The notes under the pieces: generated by a model
Told to the model about the DNA's origin: nothing
Database searches by the model: none
Seen by the model: the letters and a program-made list of their open reading frames with translations, nothing else
DNA from: Streptosporangiaceae bacterium
Lineage (GTDB): Bacteria; Actinomycetota; Actinomycetes; Streptosporangiales; Streptosporangiaceae
Assembly (NCBI GenBank): GCA_030041195.1
Contig: JASHOI010000617.1
Location: forward strand, 1 to 20,469
Direction of reading: 5' to 3'
DNA: 20,469 bases
Shown: positions 7,628 through 15,145 of the stretch, one piece after another
Layout of the letters: each line of letters opens with the position of its first letter
Position numbering within the stretch: position 1 is the stretch's first letter
Program-made: the position numbers and the translations under genes

Positions 7628-8420
7628 ATTCAGCGGTGGTCATGAGGTTGATCAGGGAGGCTTCCCGAATGTACTCCGCCCGCTCTGGTTTGAGTTCGCC
7701 GTCCTGCACCAGCCGTCTCAGCACGTTGTCGTTCCACCCGAGAAACGTCTTCTGCCTTCTGGTGGGCTGCGAGCGGCCGGCCGGGGACCGTGATGGCTGG
7801 GGAAAGTAGTACTCGCGAAACGTCTCTAGCACAAATTGAATCGTGATGGCGAAAACCACGTTCGCCGCGACTTCAGGATTCTCGACTCGAGGCAGCTGCT
7901 CGACGAGCAGTCCGACCGGTTGGCCCTCGTTCGTGTATTCGCTGTCGCTATCTCTTTCCACCGGGCCGCCGCTGTAGCCCCTGTACCCGCCGGTACCCTG
8001 CTCAACCTTGAGCTCGACCGCCTGGACATATGCGCCCGACGCGCATTGGTAAGCGCGCGGGCCGCTTAGCACAAGTCCCATCAACTGGGGCGAATTAGGT
8101 TCAGGCAGAAATGGCGACAACCATCTGTGGTTTCTCTGAACTACCGGCCAATTATCGGCGGACGGAGGAAGGGTCGTCCAATCGTGGGAGCCGTCGACCG
8201 CGATCAGGGCCAGATCGCTCGACCGGTGTATCTCGATCGCCCTGCCAGTTACCTCTTCGCCAGGTTTCCTGTAGATGGAGAGCTTATCATTCAGCTCCAC
8301 GTCTCGCTCACGTAATACGTGCTCGGCGGTGACTATGTACTTTCTGGTTACCACGACCCCGGCACCGCAATATCCATTTTCAGCCTCGAGATGGACCCAA
8401 CTTTCCGCCCGCCCCATCAT
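7593..8420 (-). CDS. Trypsin-like serine protease, cytosolic
   Basis: Predicted 275-residue chymotrypsin-fold serine protease. From ATG 8420 the catalytic triad is His34 in IVTAEHVL, Asp69 in SSDLALI and Ser150 in GYSGGP. No signal peptide or transmembrane segment is present, so it should act in the cytosol, as expected for proteases of intracellular conflict systems rather than secreted trypsins. After the protease domain (to about residue 205) comes a basic Ser/Pro/Arg linker and a short C-terminal helical segment (FLGWNDNVLRRLVQDG) that I cannot classify. The gene begins ten bases after the Trypco1-like stop. An upstream ATG at 8489 would overlap that gene by 59 bases and adds only an arginine-rich stretch, so 8420 (or the adjacent ATG at 8417) is preferred, although its ribosome site is weak. 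Confidence 0.9.
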   Translation of the reverse strand: MMGRAESWVHLEAENGYCGAGVVVTRKYIVTAEHVLRERDVELNDKLSIYRKPGEEVTGRAIEIHRSSDLALIAVDGSHDWTTLPPSADNWPVVQRNHRWLSPFLPEPNSPQLMGLVLSGPRAYQCASGAYVQAVELKVEQGTGGYRGYSGGPVERDSDSEYTNEGQPVGLLVEQLPRVENPEVAANVVFAITIQFVLETFREYYFPQPSRSPAGRSQPTRRQKTFLGWNDNVLRRLVQDGELKPERAEYIREASLINLMTTAEYEDDQDDGEPA

Positions 8421-8430
8421 CGTCGGCCGC

Positions 8431-8757
8431 CTACGATCGGTCGATGGTGATCTTGACCTGAAAAGTCGCCTCAATCGAGGCGTTAGCAACGAGGATGCTA
8501 TGGCGCGCCGATAGCGCGAGCCCGAAGCTTGCCTCGATCTGTGAAACGTGCAAGCCGTTGCGCTGCTTGATGTCGTCCATCGCGCCCTGCGCTATGTCTG
8601 ACGCCTCCGCGATGGCAGCCTGGATGTCGTCGGCCCGATCTCGAAGCGACTCGGTCGCACGCTCGCGCCGAGAGATCTGGCGAGTGCTTCCGTCGACCCT
8701 GACAACCTCAACCCGAACGTCAGGAAGCCGTTCGCCCTCTTCGACCTGCGATTCCAT
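8431..8757 (-). CDS. Trypco1-like (trypsin-co-occurring domain 1) small protein
   Basis: Predicted 108-residue protein resembling the trypsin-co-occurring Trypco1 family (also labelled CU044_2847-type). The N-terminal half starts with a beta segment (DVRVEVVRVDG) and a charged helix with a row of Ala/Ile (DDIQAAIAEASDIAQGAMDDI). The C-terminal half has the family hallmark: IEASFGLALSARHSILVANASIEATFQVKITI. That last stretch is given in pieces as EASFGLALSA, then SILVANASIEATF, then QVKITI. Such proteins are typically encoded beside trypsin-like peptidases in conflict operons and are thought to regulate or partner the protease, matching the gene that follows here. ATG 8757 has GGGGGGA a few bases upstream. 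It is the first gene of the operon, with non-coding-looking sequence before it. Confidence 0.85.
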   Translation of the reverse strand: MESQVEEGERLPDVRVEVVRVDGSTRQISRRERATESLRDRADDIQAAIAEASDIAQGAMDDIKQRNGLHVSQIEASFGLALSARHSILVANASIEATFQVKITIDRS

Positions 8758-9351
8758 TGTCCCCCCACGCAGCGCGATATGTCGCTAAGTGATCCAGTTA
8801 GGTACTTGGTGACTCCTGCACAAGCCCTAGCATAATGCCTCCAGACAAGCGGCCCAGTCAGATTGGTCGCGAGGCCAAATTCGGACATAAGCCATAAAGA
8901 AAGATGTACAGTCACAATCATCGCTACGGGCAGCCGATACTTCCGGCCGCCAAAGTTCTCTGCCGCGAGACGATTCCGGAGAACGCCCTACGGTCCCCGG
9001 TAGACTTCAAGCTGGAATACCCGCACGTCATCGCCGCAGTATTGGAGGCTCGTCGCCTGTTGGCGTGGCGAGACGACCGCCGCAGCCTGGTTCTCGGCAC
9101 CGAGCACAAAAGGCGCGGACCGCCGCAGCGGAGCTGATGCCAGCTTGAGGGGTAATCAGCTGCCGAATGCGTTCCCACAATCTACCTGAGAATGGGCACC
9201 GCTCCACTCCTGACCACGGCAAACACGCCGCTTGCCGGCCGTGTGAACTGACCTGGGCCTCGTGCGCAGCGCCTTCTGTGGAAGTAAAACGGCACCAATG
9301 TCGGCAGAAAGCCCGCTTCGGCGATCTCGGCTGTCAGCTGCGGCGCAAGCG
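8758..9351. other. Gene-poor interval upstream of the conjugation operon
   Basis: About 590 bases with no gene I can support. The part next to the operon (8758-8930) is less GC-rich than the surroundings and must carry the operon promoter, but I see no convincing -35/-10 pair. A 77-codon plus-strand frame at 8904-9137 begins at an ATG just after an AAAGAAAG tract; it has moderate third-position GC and no recognisable family. It could be a small gene or a remnant, so I leave it uncalled. Near 9220-9243 there is a short imperfect ACACG...CGTGT inverted repeat without a T-tract, too weak to call a terminator for the kinase gene. Confidence 0.4.
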
Positions 9352-10179
9352 TCACGGCATCGCCCCCAGCTTCGCGACCGAACGGGCCGCCGCGGCGAGG
9401 CCGAGCCGGATTCCGCCGACCAGGTACCCGGCCGCGAAAGCATCGCCGGCCCCGGTCGAGTCGACCGGAACGGTGGGCGCCGCAGGGAAGTGCCGTGCGG
9501 CAATGCGGACGCCGTCGGCGCCCAGCTTAACGATCAGCGTCCCGCCGGCGGGCAGGCCGTCGTTGCCGAGGAGCGCCGCCTCGGCCTCGTTCCCGAACAC
9601 GACGTCAGGGCCCACCAAGGCGATGAGCTCGCGGAAGCCGGCCACCCCGTATTTCTCGATCATGCCCGTCGACGACAGGTCGACGGCTATGCGCACCGAT
9701 CGCCGGCTCGCTTCCCGCGCAACCGCGACGGCGGTGCTGCGCATCGGTTCATGCGCCAGCGCGTAGCCGCTCACGTGCAGCCACTCACAGCCGTCCAGCC
9801 AGTCAGTCCTGACCGCGCCCACAGCGAGTTCCGTGCCGACGCCGCGGTCCGTGAGCATGGACCGCTGCCGGCCGCCGTCCGACAGCGAGACCACGACACC
9901 GGTGTTGCCCGGCACGATCGGCCCGACGATCTCCACGCCGCGGCGCGCGAGCTCCGCGGTGACAAGCTCGGCGCCAAGATCAGTCCCGCGCGCGGCGATC
10001 AGCCGGCTCTGCCCGCCCAGCGCTTTCACCCAGGCGGCGACGTTGGCGCCCTGCCCGCCTACGCCAAACCACGTCGCCGCCTGGGTATCGGTTTCCTCAG
10101 TCAACGGCCCCGACATGCGGACCACAACGTCGAGATGCGCGTCGCCGAGCACGCAGATCACCGGATCAGTGTGCACCAC
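9352..10179 (-). CDS. PfkB/ribokinase-family carbohydrate or nucleoside kinase
   Basis: Predicted 275-residue cytosolic kinase transferring phosphate from ATP to a sugar or nucleoside hydroxyl. The N-terminal PfkB signature GVGGQGANVAAW (residues 39-50) and the C-terminal signature DSTGAGDAFAAGY (240-252), with the catalytic base Asp246 and anion-hole GAGD, are both intact. An FGNEAEAALL segment matches the NxxE region that binds magnesium in this family. The substrate is not clear. Some short actinobacterial PfkB proteins are pseudouridine kinases beside psuG, but no psuG-like gene is seen here. The start is read as GTG 10179 (a second GTG follows at once); no strong ribosome site is visible. 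It is divergent from the beta-helix gene, 58 bases away. Confidence 0.88.
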   Translation of the reverse strand: MVHTDPVICVLGDAHLDVVVRMSGPLTEETDTQAATWFGVGGQGANVAAWVKALGGQSRLIAARGTDLGAELVTAELARRGVEIVGPIVPGNTGVVVSLSDGGRQRSMLTDRGVGTELAVGAVRTDWLDGCEWLHVSGYALAHEPMRSTAVAVAREASRRSVRIAVDLSSTGMIEKYGVAGFRELIALVGPDVVFGNEAEAALLGNDGLPAGGTLIVKLGADGVRIAARHFPAAPTVPVDSTGAGDAFAAGYLVGGIRLGLAAAARSVAKLGAMP

Positions 10180-10237
10180 GCGAGCACATCAACCCGCGCT
10201 GCGTTTCACCCGTTGTGGATACAGGAGGACATTCGCC

Positions 10238-11575
10238 ATGACCAGAGGACCCGGCAGGCGTGCTTGCCTTATCGTCGCCGTGATCGGGCTGGTCGCGTCC
10301 GCAACGATCGCTATGCGGATTGGCGCCGGCAACGGGCCGGCGCGCTACTACGTGGACTGCGAGCATGGCAAGAATGGCAACGCCGGGACGTCGCCCGTGT
10401 CGGCGTGGGCCAGTCTCGGCAAGGCCAGCGCCGCCCGCCTGAAGCCAGGTGACGCACTCCTGCTCGCAGACGGATGCACCTTCAATGGCACGCTGCGTGC
10501 GTCATGGCGCGGCACCGCGTCCGCCGGCATAACCATCGGAAGCTACGGCTCCGGGCCCGCGCCGGTCATCCACCAGAGCGCGAACAACAGCGAGGACATC
10601 GCCGTCACCGGCAGCTACCTCATCATCAAGGGCCTCGATCTGACGGCGAGTCCTCCGTACCGCCTGACGGCGTGCGACGATGCCGCGTACGGCTGGATCG
10701 TGGGGGTGGACTTCCAGTCCACGGCCACCCATGACACCCTGACCGGCAGCCGGATGAGCGGCCTCTACGCCGGGGCCTACCTGGAGGCCGGCTCCGCCCA
10801 CAATCTCGTCACCCGGTCGGTCTTCGCCGGCAACAACATGATGTCGCCGAACGCCGCGAGCGGGAGCGCGGGAGCCTTCGGCGTCCTCCTCGCGGGTGAC
10901 GACAACACAATCAGCCACAACGAGATCGACGGCGACAATCAGTGCTCGCTGGCCTACGGTTTCGACGGATCCGCGGTGGAAGTGTTTGGCGGCTCGAACA
11001 ATCTCATTGAGTACAACACCGCCTCAGACGATAACGTGTTCACCGAGCTTGGCAATTCACGCAGCTCCGGTAACCTCTATGCGTACAACCTCTTCGACAC
11101 ATCGGTGCCGGGCCAGGGATTCCTGACCACCCGCGGCAGGTATGACACCGGCGATGGCCCCGTAACCAGGACCATCCTGTACAACAACACCGCCTACGAA
11201 ACGGGGGCTGGTGACAAAGGCGTCGTGTGCTACGCGGGCTGTGATCCAAGGATCCTGATCATGGATAACGACATTATCGACACGATTGGCCAGGCTCTGT
11301 ACGCGGATGGCCTTTTCGCGGAAAGCCATGACATTTTCTGGGGTATTAATGGCAGCCCGTCCATGCACACGCCGGCGCTCAGCGGAGCGTCCATGGAACG
11401 CAACCCGGACTTCGCCGACGCTGGCGCGGGCATATTCAGCCTCAAGCCGGGCAGCCCCGCGCTCGGGACGGGCATTCCCCTGCCGACCTCGCTGGGCCTG
11501 GCCACCAACTTGGCCGGGACGCCGGTGACCGTTCCGCCGTCCATCGGTGCATACGGCGCTGGCCCAGCCAGCTAG
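10238..11575 (+). CDS. Exported right-handed beta-helix (pectate-lyase-like) protein
   Basis: Predicted 445-residue protein with a basic N-terminus and hydrophobic segment (residues about 9-26, CLIVAVIGLVASATIA) acting as signal peptide or signal anchor. The mature part opens with YYVDCEHGKNGNAGTSP...AWASLGKA and LKPGDALLL, the usual entry to bacterial parallel beta-helix polysaccharide-binding or -cleaving proteins. Repeating beta-coil turns follow, such as NLVTRSVFAGNNM, NTISHNEIDGDN, NLIEYNTASDDN and RTILYNNTAYET. The end (PALGTGIPLPT...IGAYG) is the common closure of such proteins. The family includes pectate lyases, alginate and chondroitin lyases and non-catalytic adhesins; I cannot assign a substrate or catalytic residues. 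Start ATG 10238 has AGGAGG nine bases upstream. A longer open frame begins at 9833 but covers the kinase gene and is a shadow. Confidence 0.87.
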   Translation: MTRGPGRRACLIVAVIGLVASATIAMRIGAGNGPARYYVDCEHGKNGNAGTSPVSAWASLGKASAARLKPGDALLLADGCTFNGTLRASWRGTASAGITIGSYGSGPAPVIHQSANNSEDIAVTGSYLIIKGLDLTASPPYRLTACDDAAYGWIVGVDFQSTATHDTLTGSRMSGLYAGAYLEAGSAHNLVTRSVFAGNNMMSPNAASGSAGAFGVLLAGDDNTISHNEIDGDNQCSLAYGFDGSAVEVFGGSNNLIEYNTASDDNVFTELGNSRSSGNLYAYNLFDTSVPGQGFLTTRGRYDTGDGPVTRTILYNNTAYETGAGDKGVVCYAGCDPRILIMDNDIIDTIGQALYADGLFAESHDIFWGINGSPSMHTPALSGASMERNPDFADAGAGIFSLKPGSPALGTGIPLPTSLGLATNLAGTPVTVPPSIGAYGAGPAS

Positions 11576-11640
11576 CTCAGCCCCTGCCCGGCGAGAAGGA
11601 CGACACCCGGTGGCGGCGCCGACGTCCAGCATGTCATCAT

Positions 11641-11681
11641 GTTGATGAGATACATTGTAGATGTACATCCTCAACATCAAC
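11641..11681 (+). promoter_or_regulatory. Promoter/operator region of the vapBC pair
   Basis: This is a conspicuously AT-rich island just before the antitoxin. The outer arms GTTGATG (11641-11647) and CATCAAC (11675-11681) form a perfect 7-base inverted repeat. Inside lies TACAT-N5-ATGTA (11651-11665). TACATT (11651-11656) could serve as a -10 element. VapB antitoxins commonly bind palindromes over their own promoter, so this is a likely autoregulatory site. Confidence 0.5.
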
Positions 11682-11692
11682 GGCGGTGGATC

Positions 11693-11911
11693 GTGGCGCT
11701 GACGCAGATAGACATTGATGACGACGCCCTCGCCGAGGCCATGCGGCTGTCCGGGACGAAGACGAAGAAGGACACCGTCAACCTGGCGCTGCGGGAGTTC
11801 GCCGCCCGGCACCGCCGTGTCGCGGCCCTAGATCACTATGCCAGGCTCGCATCGGGGTGGGACTTCGAGGAATGGGAACGACGGCGGGCCGCCGAGAAAA
11901 ACCCGGCGTGA
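11693..11911 (+). CDS. vapB: VapB-type antitoxin
   Basis: Predicted 72-residue antitoxin of the ribbon-helix-helix type. From GTG 11693 it reads VALTQIDIDDDALAEAMRLSG, then TKKDTVNLALREF, a DNA-binding fold pattern seen in many actinobacterial VapB proteins. The tail has a toxin-binding motif rich in aromatic and charged residues (HYARLASGWDFEEWERRR). VapB neutralises the partner RNase and represses the operon. The frame is also open upstream to ATG 11639, but that part falls in the AT-rich operator and does not match the family, so the GTG is preferred; its GGTGGA sits unusually close. The stop overlaps the toxin start as GTGA, so the two are translationally coupled. Confidence 0.85.
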   Translation: MALTQIDIDDDALAEAMRLSGTKTKKDTVNLALREFAARHRRVAALDHYARLASGWDFEEWERRRAAEKNPA

Positions 11912-12330
11912 TCCGCTACCTGCTGGACTCGTCCGCCCTGTGGCGGATCCTGCGGGACGGGGCGCTGCGGGCAGCGTGGGCCGAGGTGGTCTCCGTGGGC
12001 GCGGTCGGCTCCTGTCACCCCCAGCGGGTCGAGTTCCGCCGCTCGGCCCGCACGATCGACGAGTACGAGCAGATGTCGGAGATGTTTGCAGCGCTGTATC
12101 CGGACGTCGCCGTCCCCAAGGCTGCATGGACGTGGATAGAGTCCGCTCAGTACCGTCTGCTGCGCCGCGGCGCCCACCGCGGGCTGTCAGCCGTCGACCT
12201 GCTGATCTGCGCCACGGCCGCCCAGCGTGACCTGGTCATGCTGCATGATGACAACGATTTCGCGACCGCCGCGCGTTACCTTCCCGACTTGCGGGAGCGC
12301 ACCATCCACGATGTCCCTCCGGCCGGCTGA
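11908..12330 (+). CDS. vapC: VapC-type PIN-domain ribonuclease toxin
   Basis: Predicted 140-residue PIN-domain toxin, a magnesium-dependent RNase that blocks translation when freed from VapB. The acidic active-site residues are visible: Asp7 in YLLDSSAL, the Glu in QRVEFRRS, the Asp in LSAVDLLICATA, and the Asp cluster in MLHDDNDF. The length is typical of the family. The start is GTG 11908, overlapping the antitoxin stop (GTGA). The 3' end overlaps the convergent MFS transporter gene by 55 bases, so antisense read-through between the two transcripts is possible. No sign of degeneration is seen, and the toxin is probably active. Confidence 0.9.
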   Translation: MIRYLLDSSALWRILRDGALRAAWAEVVSVGAVGSCHPQRVEFRRSARTIDEYEQMSEMFAALYPDVAVPKAAWTWIESAQYRLLRRGAHRGLSAVDLLICATAAQRDLVMLHDDNDFATAARYLPDLRERTIHDVPPAG

Positions 12331-13568
12331 TTTGCCTTGATCGATACGGCGAGTTCCAGTGCGGCGATGGCTATCAGGATCGTGACGAGGGCCTGGTAGC
12401 CGCCCACGGCGATGATCCCGCTCGCGATCAGTGGGAATCCGTAAACGCCGGCGAAGTAGGCGAGGCTGAAGTAGCACAGCGCCCAGTGGCGGAGGCCTTC
12501 GGGTGCCCGGCCGGCCGCGCGGGCCTGGATGAGCGGGTATGTGAGCCCGTAGGTGATGCCGAGCAGCAGGGAGCACACGCCGTACAGCACCGGATTGTGG
12601 CCCACGACCAAGAACCCAGACAGCGACAGGCACATGCCCGCGAGAAGCATCACCGTCGCCCGGCCCGGGCTGCACTTGGCCAGCAGTCCGGTGACGGTAA
12701 ACCGCGGGATGATCACGCCGGTGGTGTAGCAGGCGTAGAAGATCGACGGGTTGAGTCCCCTGCTAGCGGCGAACGCGTCCTGGCCGGTGGTCATCGTGGC
12801 GAACACGCACGCGCCGAGACCGACCATGATCAGGAACGGCCTGATCCCGGGGGTCAGGATCAGCCGTGCCGGGCCGATCACGCCGCCCGCTGCCGAGCGG
12901 CTCCCGGCCGGCGCCGGTGCCGGCGGGATGAGCGTGGCCAGCAGGCAGAACATCGCGAGCGCGGCGAAGCTGAGAACGGCCGCGAGAGCGAACAGGTCCC
13001 GGTACGACACGCCGTGGCTGACCAGCAGCTGGCCGCCGATCGGCCCGATCCCCATGCCGATGCCGATGAACCCGGCGAGCATCTGGAAGCGGATGCTGGC
13101 CGGTGCCGCCCCGGGCATGGCGGAGACGGAAATCGGTGCCGAGGTGAACGCCAGGGCCCAGCCGGCCCCGAGCAGCACGCCCGCCGCGTAGGCGCTGGCG
13201 CTGCGCGCGCCGCCGCCGGCGAGCACCCCCGTCGCCACCGCGTACAGTCCCGCGCCGACAGCGGCGGCCCTGGCAGCGCCCATGCGTTCGGTCAGCCGCC
13301 CGCTCAGCAGAAGCGAACCGCAAGCGCCAAGGGCGCCGCACCAGTAAATGAGGCCGGCCTGCGCCTGGCTGGCCCCGGCGGCTTTCACGAATGCCGGAAG
13401 CAGCAGGGTCACGCCGTAGGCACCGGCCAGCAGCAGGCAGCCCAGGTAGAGCACGGCCAGCCGGTCACGAGCGGTGAGCCCGCTGGATGCGGGCCGGGCC
13501 CGGAGCGCTGGCCACGCCCGCAGGGCCGGGGGCGCGGGGTGGGACGGGACTGCGTTCGAAGTGGCCAT
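12276..13568 (-). CDS. Major facilitator superfamily transporter
   Basis: Predicted 430-residue inner-membrane transporter with about twelve hydrophobic segments, for example LAVLYLGCLLLAGAYGVTLLL, GLIYWCGALGACGSLLLSG and ALVTILIAIAALELAVSI. The loop RLTERMGAARAAA after the second segment matches the MFS inter-helix signature, and GIGMGIGPIGGQLL fits a mid-protein helix. The substrate is unknown. Its divergent partner is a MocR/GntR regulator, and regulators of this kind often control adjacent transport or vitamin B6/amino-acid genes, so control of this gene is likely. I take ATG 13568 as start; an in-frame upstream start at 13601 would run through the presumed operator. The C-terminus overlaps the convergent vapC gene. 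Confidence 0.85.
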   Translation of the reverse strand: MATSNAVPSHPAPPALRAWPALRARPASSGLTARDRLAVLYLGCLLLAGAYGVTLLLPAFVKAAGASQAQAGLIYWCGALGACGSLLLSGRLTERMGAARAAAVGAGLYAVATGVLAGGGARSASAYAAGVLLGAGWALAFTSAPISVSAMPGAAPASIRFQMLAGFIGIGMGIGPIGGQLLVSHGVSYRDLFALAAVLSFAALAMFCLLATLIPPAPAPAGSRSAAGGVIGPARLILTPGIRPFLIMVGLGACVFATMTTGQDAFAASRGLNPSIFYACYTTGVIIPRFTVTGLLAKCSPGRATVMLLAGMCLSLSGFLVVGHNPVLYGVCSLLLGITYGLTYPLIQARAAGRAPEGLRHWALCYFSLAYFAGVYGFPLIASGIIAVGGYQALVTILIAIAALELAVSIKANQPAGGTSWMVRSRKSGR

Positions 13569-13586
13569 AACAGCACCGTACGAGCC

Positions 13587-13636
13587 AAGTGGTACGCTCA
13601 AAAAGCACCACTTTTGGGTCAGTTTTAGGAACCACT
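13587..13636. promoter_or_regulatory. Candidate MocR operator between the MFS and mocR-like genes
   Basis: A perfect inverted repeat AAGTGGT (13587-13593) and ACCACTT (13607-13613) is followed by a third half-site ACCACT (13631-13636), 24 bases from the second in the same orientation and directly before the regulator's ATG. MocR regulators typically bind paired half-sites near their own promoters, so this arrangement could serve autoregulation and control of the divergent transporter. Confidence 0.6.
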
Positions 13637-15052
13637 ATGCGGCAGCAGTCGGTCGAGGTGGCGCTGGCCGCCACCCGGGACAGCTCCGCGCCGCTGGCCA
13701 CTCAGATCGCCGGCCAGCTCCGCCAGGCCATCGCCCAGGGCCGGCTCGCGGCCGGGGAGCGGCTGCCGGCCAGCCGGGCGCTGGCAGCCGAGCTCGCGGT
13801 GAGCAGAACGGTGATCAACGGCGCCTACGCCCAGTTGTTCGCTGAGGGGTGGATCGAGGGACGCCACGGGTCGGGCACTTACGTTGCCGACGGCGCTCGC
13901 GACGACGACTGGGCCATTGGCGGGTACGAGCCGGCGTCGGGGCGTGCAGACCCATCCGCTCCCGCCGGGCAGGCGCACGCCTATCAGGACCCGGCGCCGC
14001 TGATCAACCTGCGGCCTGGCATTCCCTGGATGGCCGGGATCGACCGGGCAGCCTGGCGGCGGGCCTGGCGAACCGCAGGCCTGCAATCTCCCGCCACGGC
14101 CGCAGACCCGGCCGGGCTTGCCGACTTCCGCGACGCGCTCACCGGCTACCTCCGGCGCAGCCGCGGAGTCCGGTGCACGCCCGCCGAAATCGTGGTGACC
14201 CGTGGCGTCGGCGGCGGCCTGAGCCTCATCGCCGCCGCACTGCTGCGCCCCGGCGACCGCGTCGGGGTGGAAGAACCGGGTTATCCGGTCGCCCGGGCCG
14301 TGCTCGCCGCGCACGGCGCCGAGGTGGTGCCCTGCCCGGTAGACGCCAACGGCCTGCTGGTGGACAGGCTGCCAGCCGGGCTGAAACTGATCTACGCAAC
14401 TCCCGCCCACCAGTACCCGCTCGGCGGCCGGCTTCCCATCCCCCGGCGGCGTGCCCTGATCGGCTGGGCTCGCGCCCACGGCGCGCTGCTCGCCGAAGAC
14501 GACTACGATGGCGAGTTCCGCTACGACGTCGCTCCGCTGCCCGCGCTCTACGGCCTGGACCCCGAGGTGGTCATCTACCTCGGCTCCGCCACCAAGGTGC
14601 TGACCCCCGCGCTGCGGGTCGGCTGGCTGGCAGCCCGCCCGGACCTCGCCGCCCGGCTCGCCGAGGCCGCCGATCGCCTCGGTGACCACGCCGCCGAGGC
14701 GGCCCAGCGTGCCGTGCTCACGTTGCTCACCACCGGAGACCTGGAACGCCATGTCCGGCGCATGCGCCACGAATACACCCGTCGCCGGGCAGCCCTCACC
14801 GCCGCGTTCGCCGATCAGAAAGCCGGGCACCTGCTCGGAGACCAGGCCGGCCTGCACGTGGTGCTGCAAACCCGCGGCGACGCCGGCGCAGCCGCCACCG
14901 CGGCCAGCCGACGCGGTGTAGCCGTCGGCACGCTCACCCGGTTCTACGCCGGGTCCGTCGCCCACAACGGCCTGGTCATCGGCTACGGCGGCGCTCCGCT
15001 CGACGGCGTCGCCCGCGGCGCCCGGATCCTGCACCAGATCCTGGCCAGCTGA
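13637..15052 (+). CDS. MocR-type regulator (GntR wHTH fused to PLP aminotransferase fold)
   Basis: Predicted 471-residue transcription factor. Residues about 15-85 form a GntR winged helix (PLATQIAGQLRQAI, ERLPASRALAAELAVSRTVI, GSGTYV). Residues about 120-470 form a fold-type I aminotransferase domain that senses pyridoxal phosphate or a related ligand. Visible cofactor residues include the EDDYDGEFRYD segment (Asp/Tyr near 288-290) and the putative Schiff-base Lys320 in SATKVLTPALRVGW. The usual role is ligand-responsive activation or repression of a neighbouring gene, here most likely the divergent MFS transporter. ATG 13637 is chosen because the 16-residue in-frame upstream extension (from 13589) runs through the operator repeats and does not resemble the family. 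The ribosome site is weak. Confidence 0.93.
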   Translation: MRQQSVEVALAATRDSSAPLATQIAGQLRQAIAQGRLAAGERLPASRALAAELAVSRTVINGAYAQLFAEGWIEGRHGSGTYVADGARDDDWAIGGYEPASGRADPSAPAGQAHAYQDPAPLINLRPGIPWMAGIDRAAWRRAWRTAGLQSPATAADPAGLADFRDALTGYLRRSRGVRCTPAEIVVTRGVGGGLSLIAAALLRPGDRVGVEEPGYPVARAVLAAHGAEVVPCPVDANGLLVDRLPAGLKLIYATPAHQYPLGGRLPIPRRRALIGWARAHGALLAEDDYDGEFRYDVAPLPALYGLDPEVVIYLGSATKVLTPALRVGWLAARPDLAARLAEAADRLGDHAAEAAQRAVLTLLTTGDLERHVRRMRHEYTRRRAALTAAFADQKAGHLLGDQAGLHVVLQTRGDAGAAATAASRRGVAVGTLTRFYAGSVAHNGLVIGYGGAPLDGVARGARILHQILAS

Positions 15053-15145
15053 CAAACCATCACGCTGTCGTCGTGGCTCACGAGGAATGTCGGCCGTAGC
15101 CGATAGCGTTGTCCTGGGTTAGCTGGATATGTGAGGAGATATACG

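Noticed and set aside
8904..9137. 77-codon plus-strand frame between the operon and the kinase
   Set aside because: No family resemblance, weak ribosome site and only moderate codon bias; could be a remnant, so it is mentioned but not called.
9220..9243. Short inverted repeat as a terminator after the kinase gene
   Set aside because: The stem is interrupted and there is no T-tract, so it is not convincing.
9833..10237. N-terminal extension of the beta-helix protein
   Set aside because: It lies antisense to the PfkB kinase and would bury the signal sequence. ATG 10238 has a strong AGGAGG site.
13625..15055. Minus-strand 476-codon frame opposite the MocR gene
   Set aside because: Low-complexity Gly/Ala/Val/Gln shadow of a gene with clear GntR and aminotransferase motifs.
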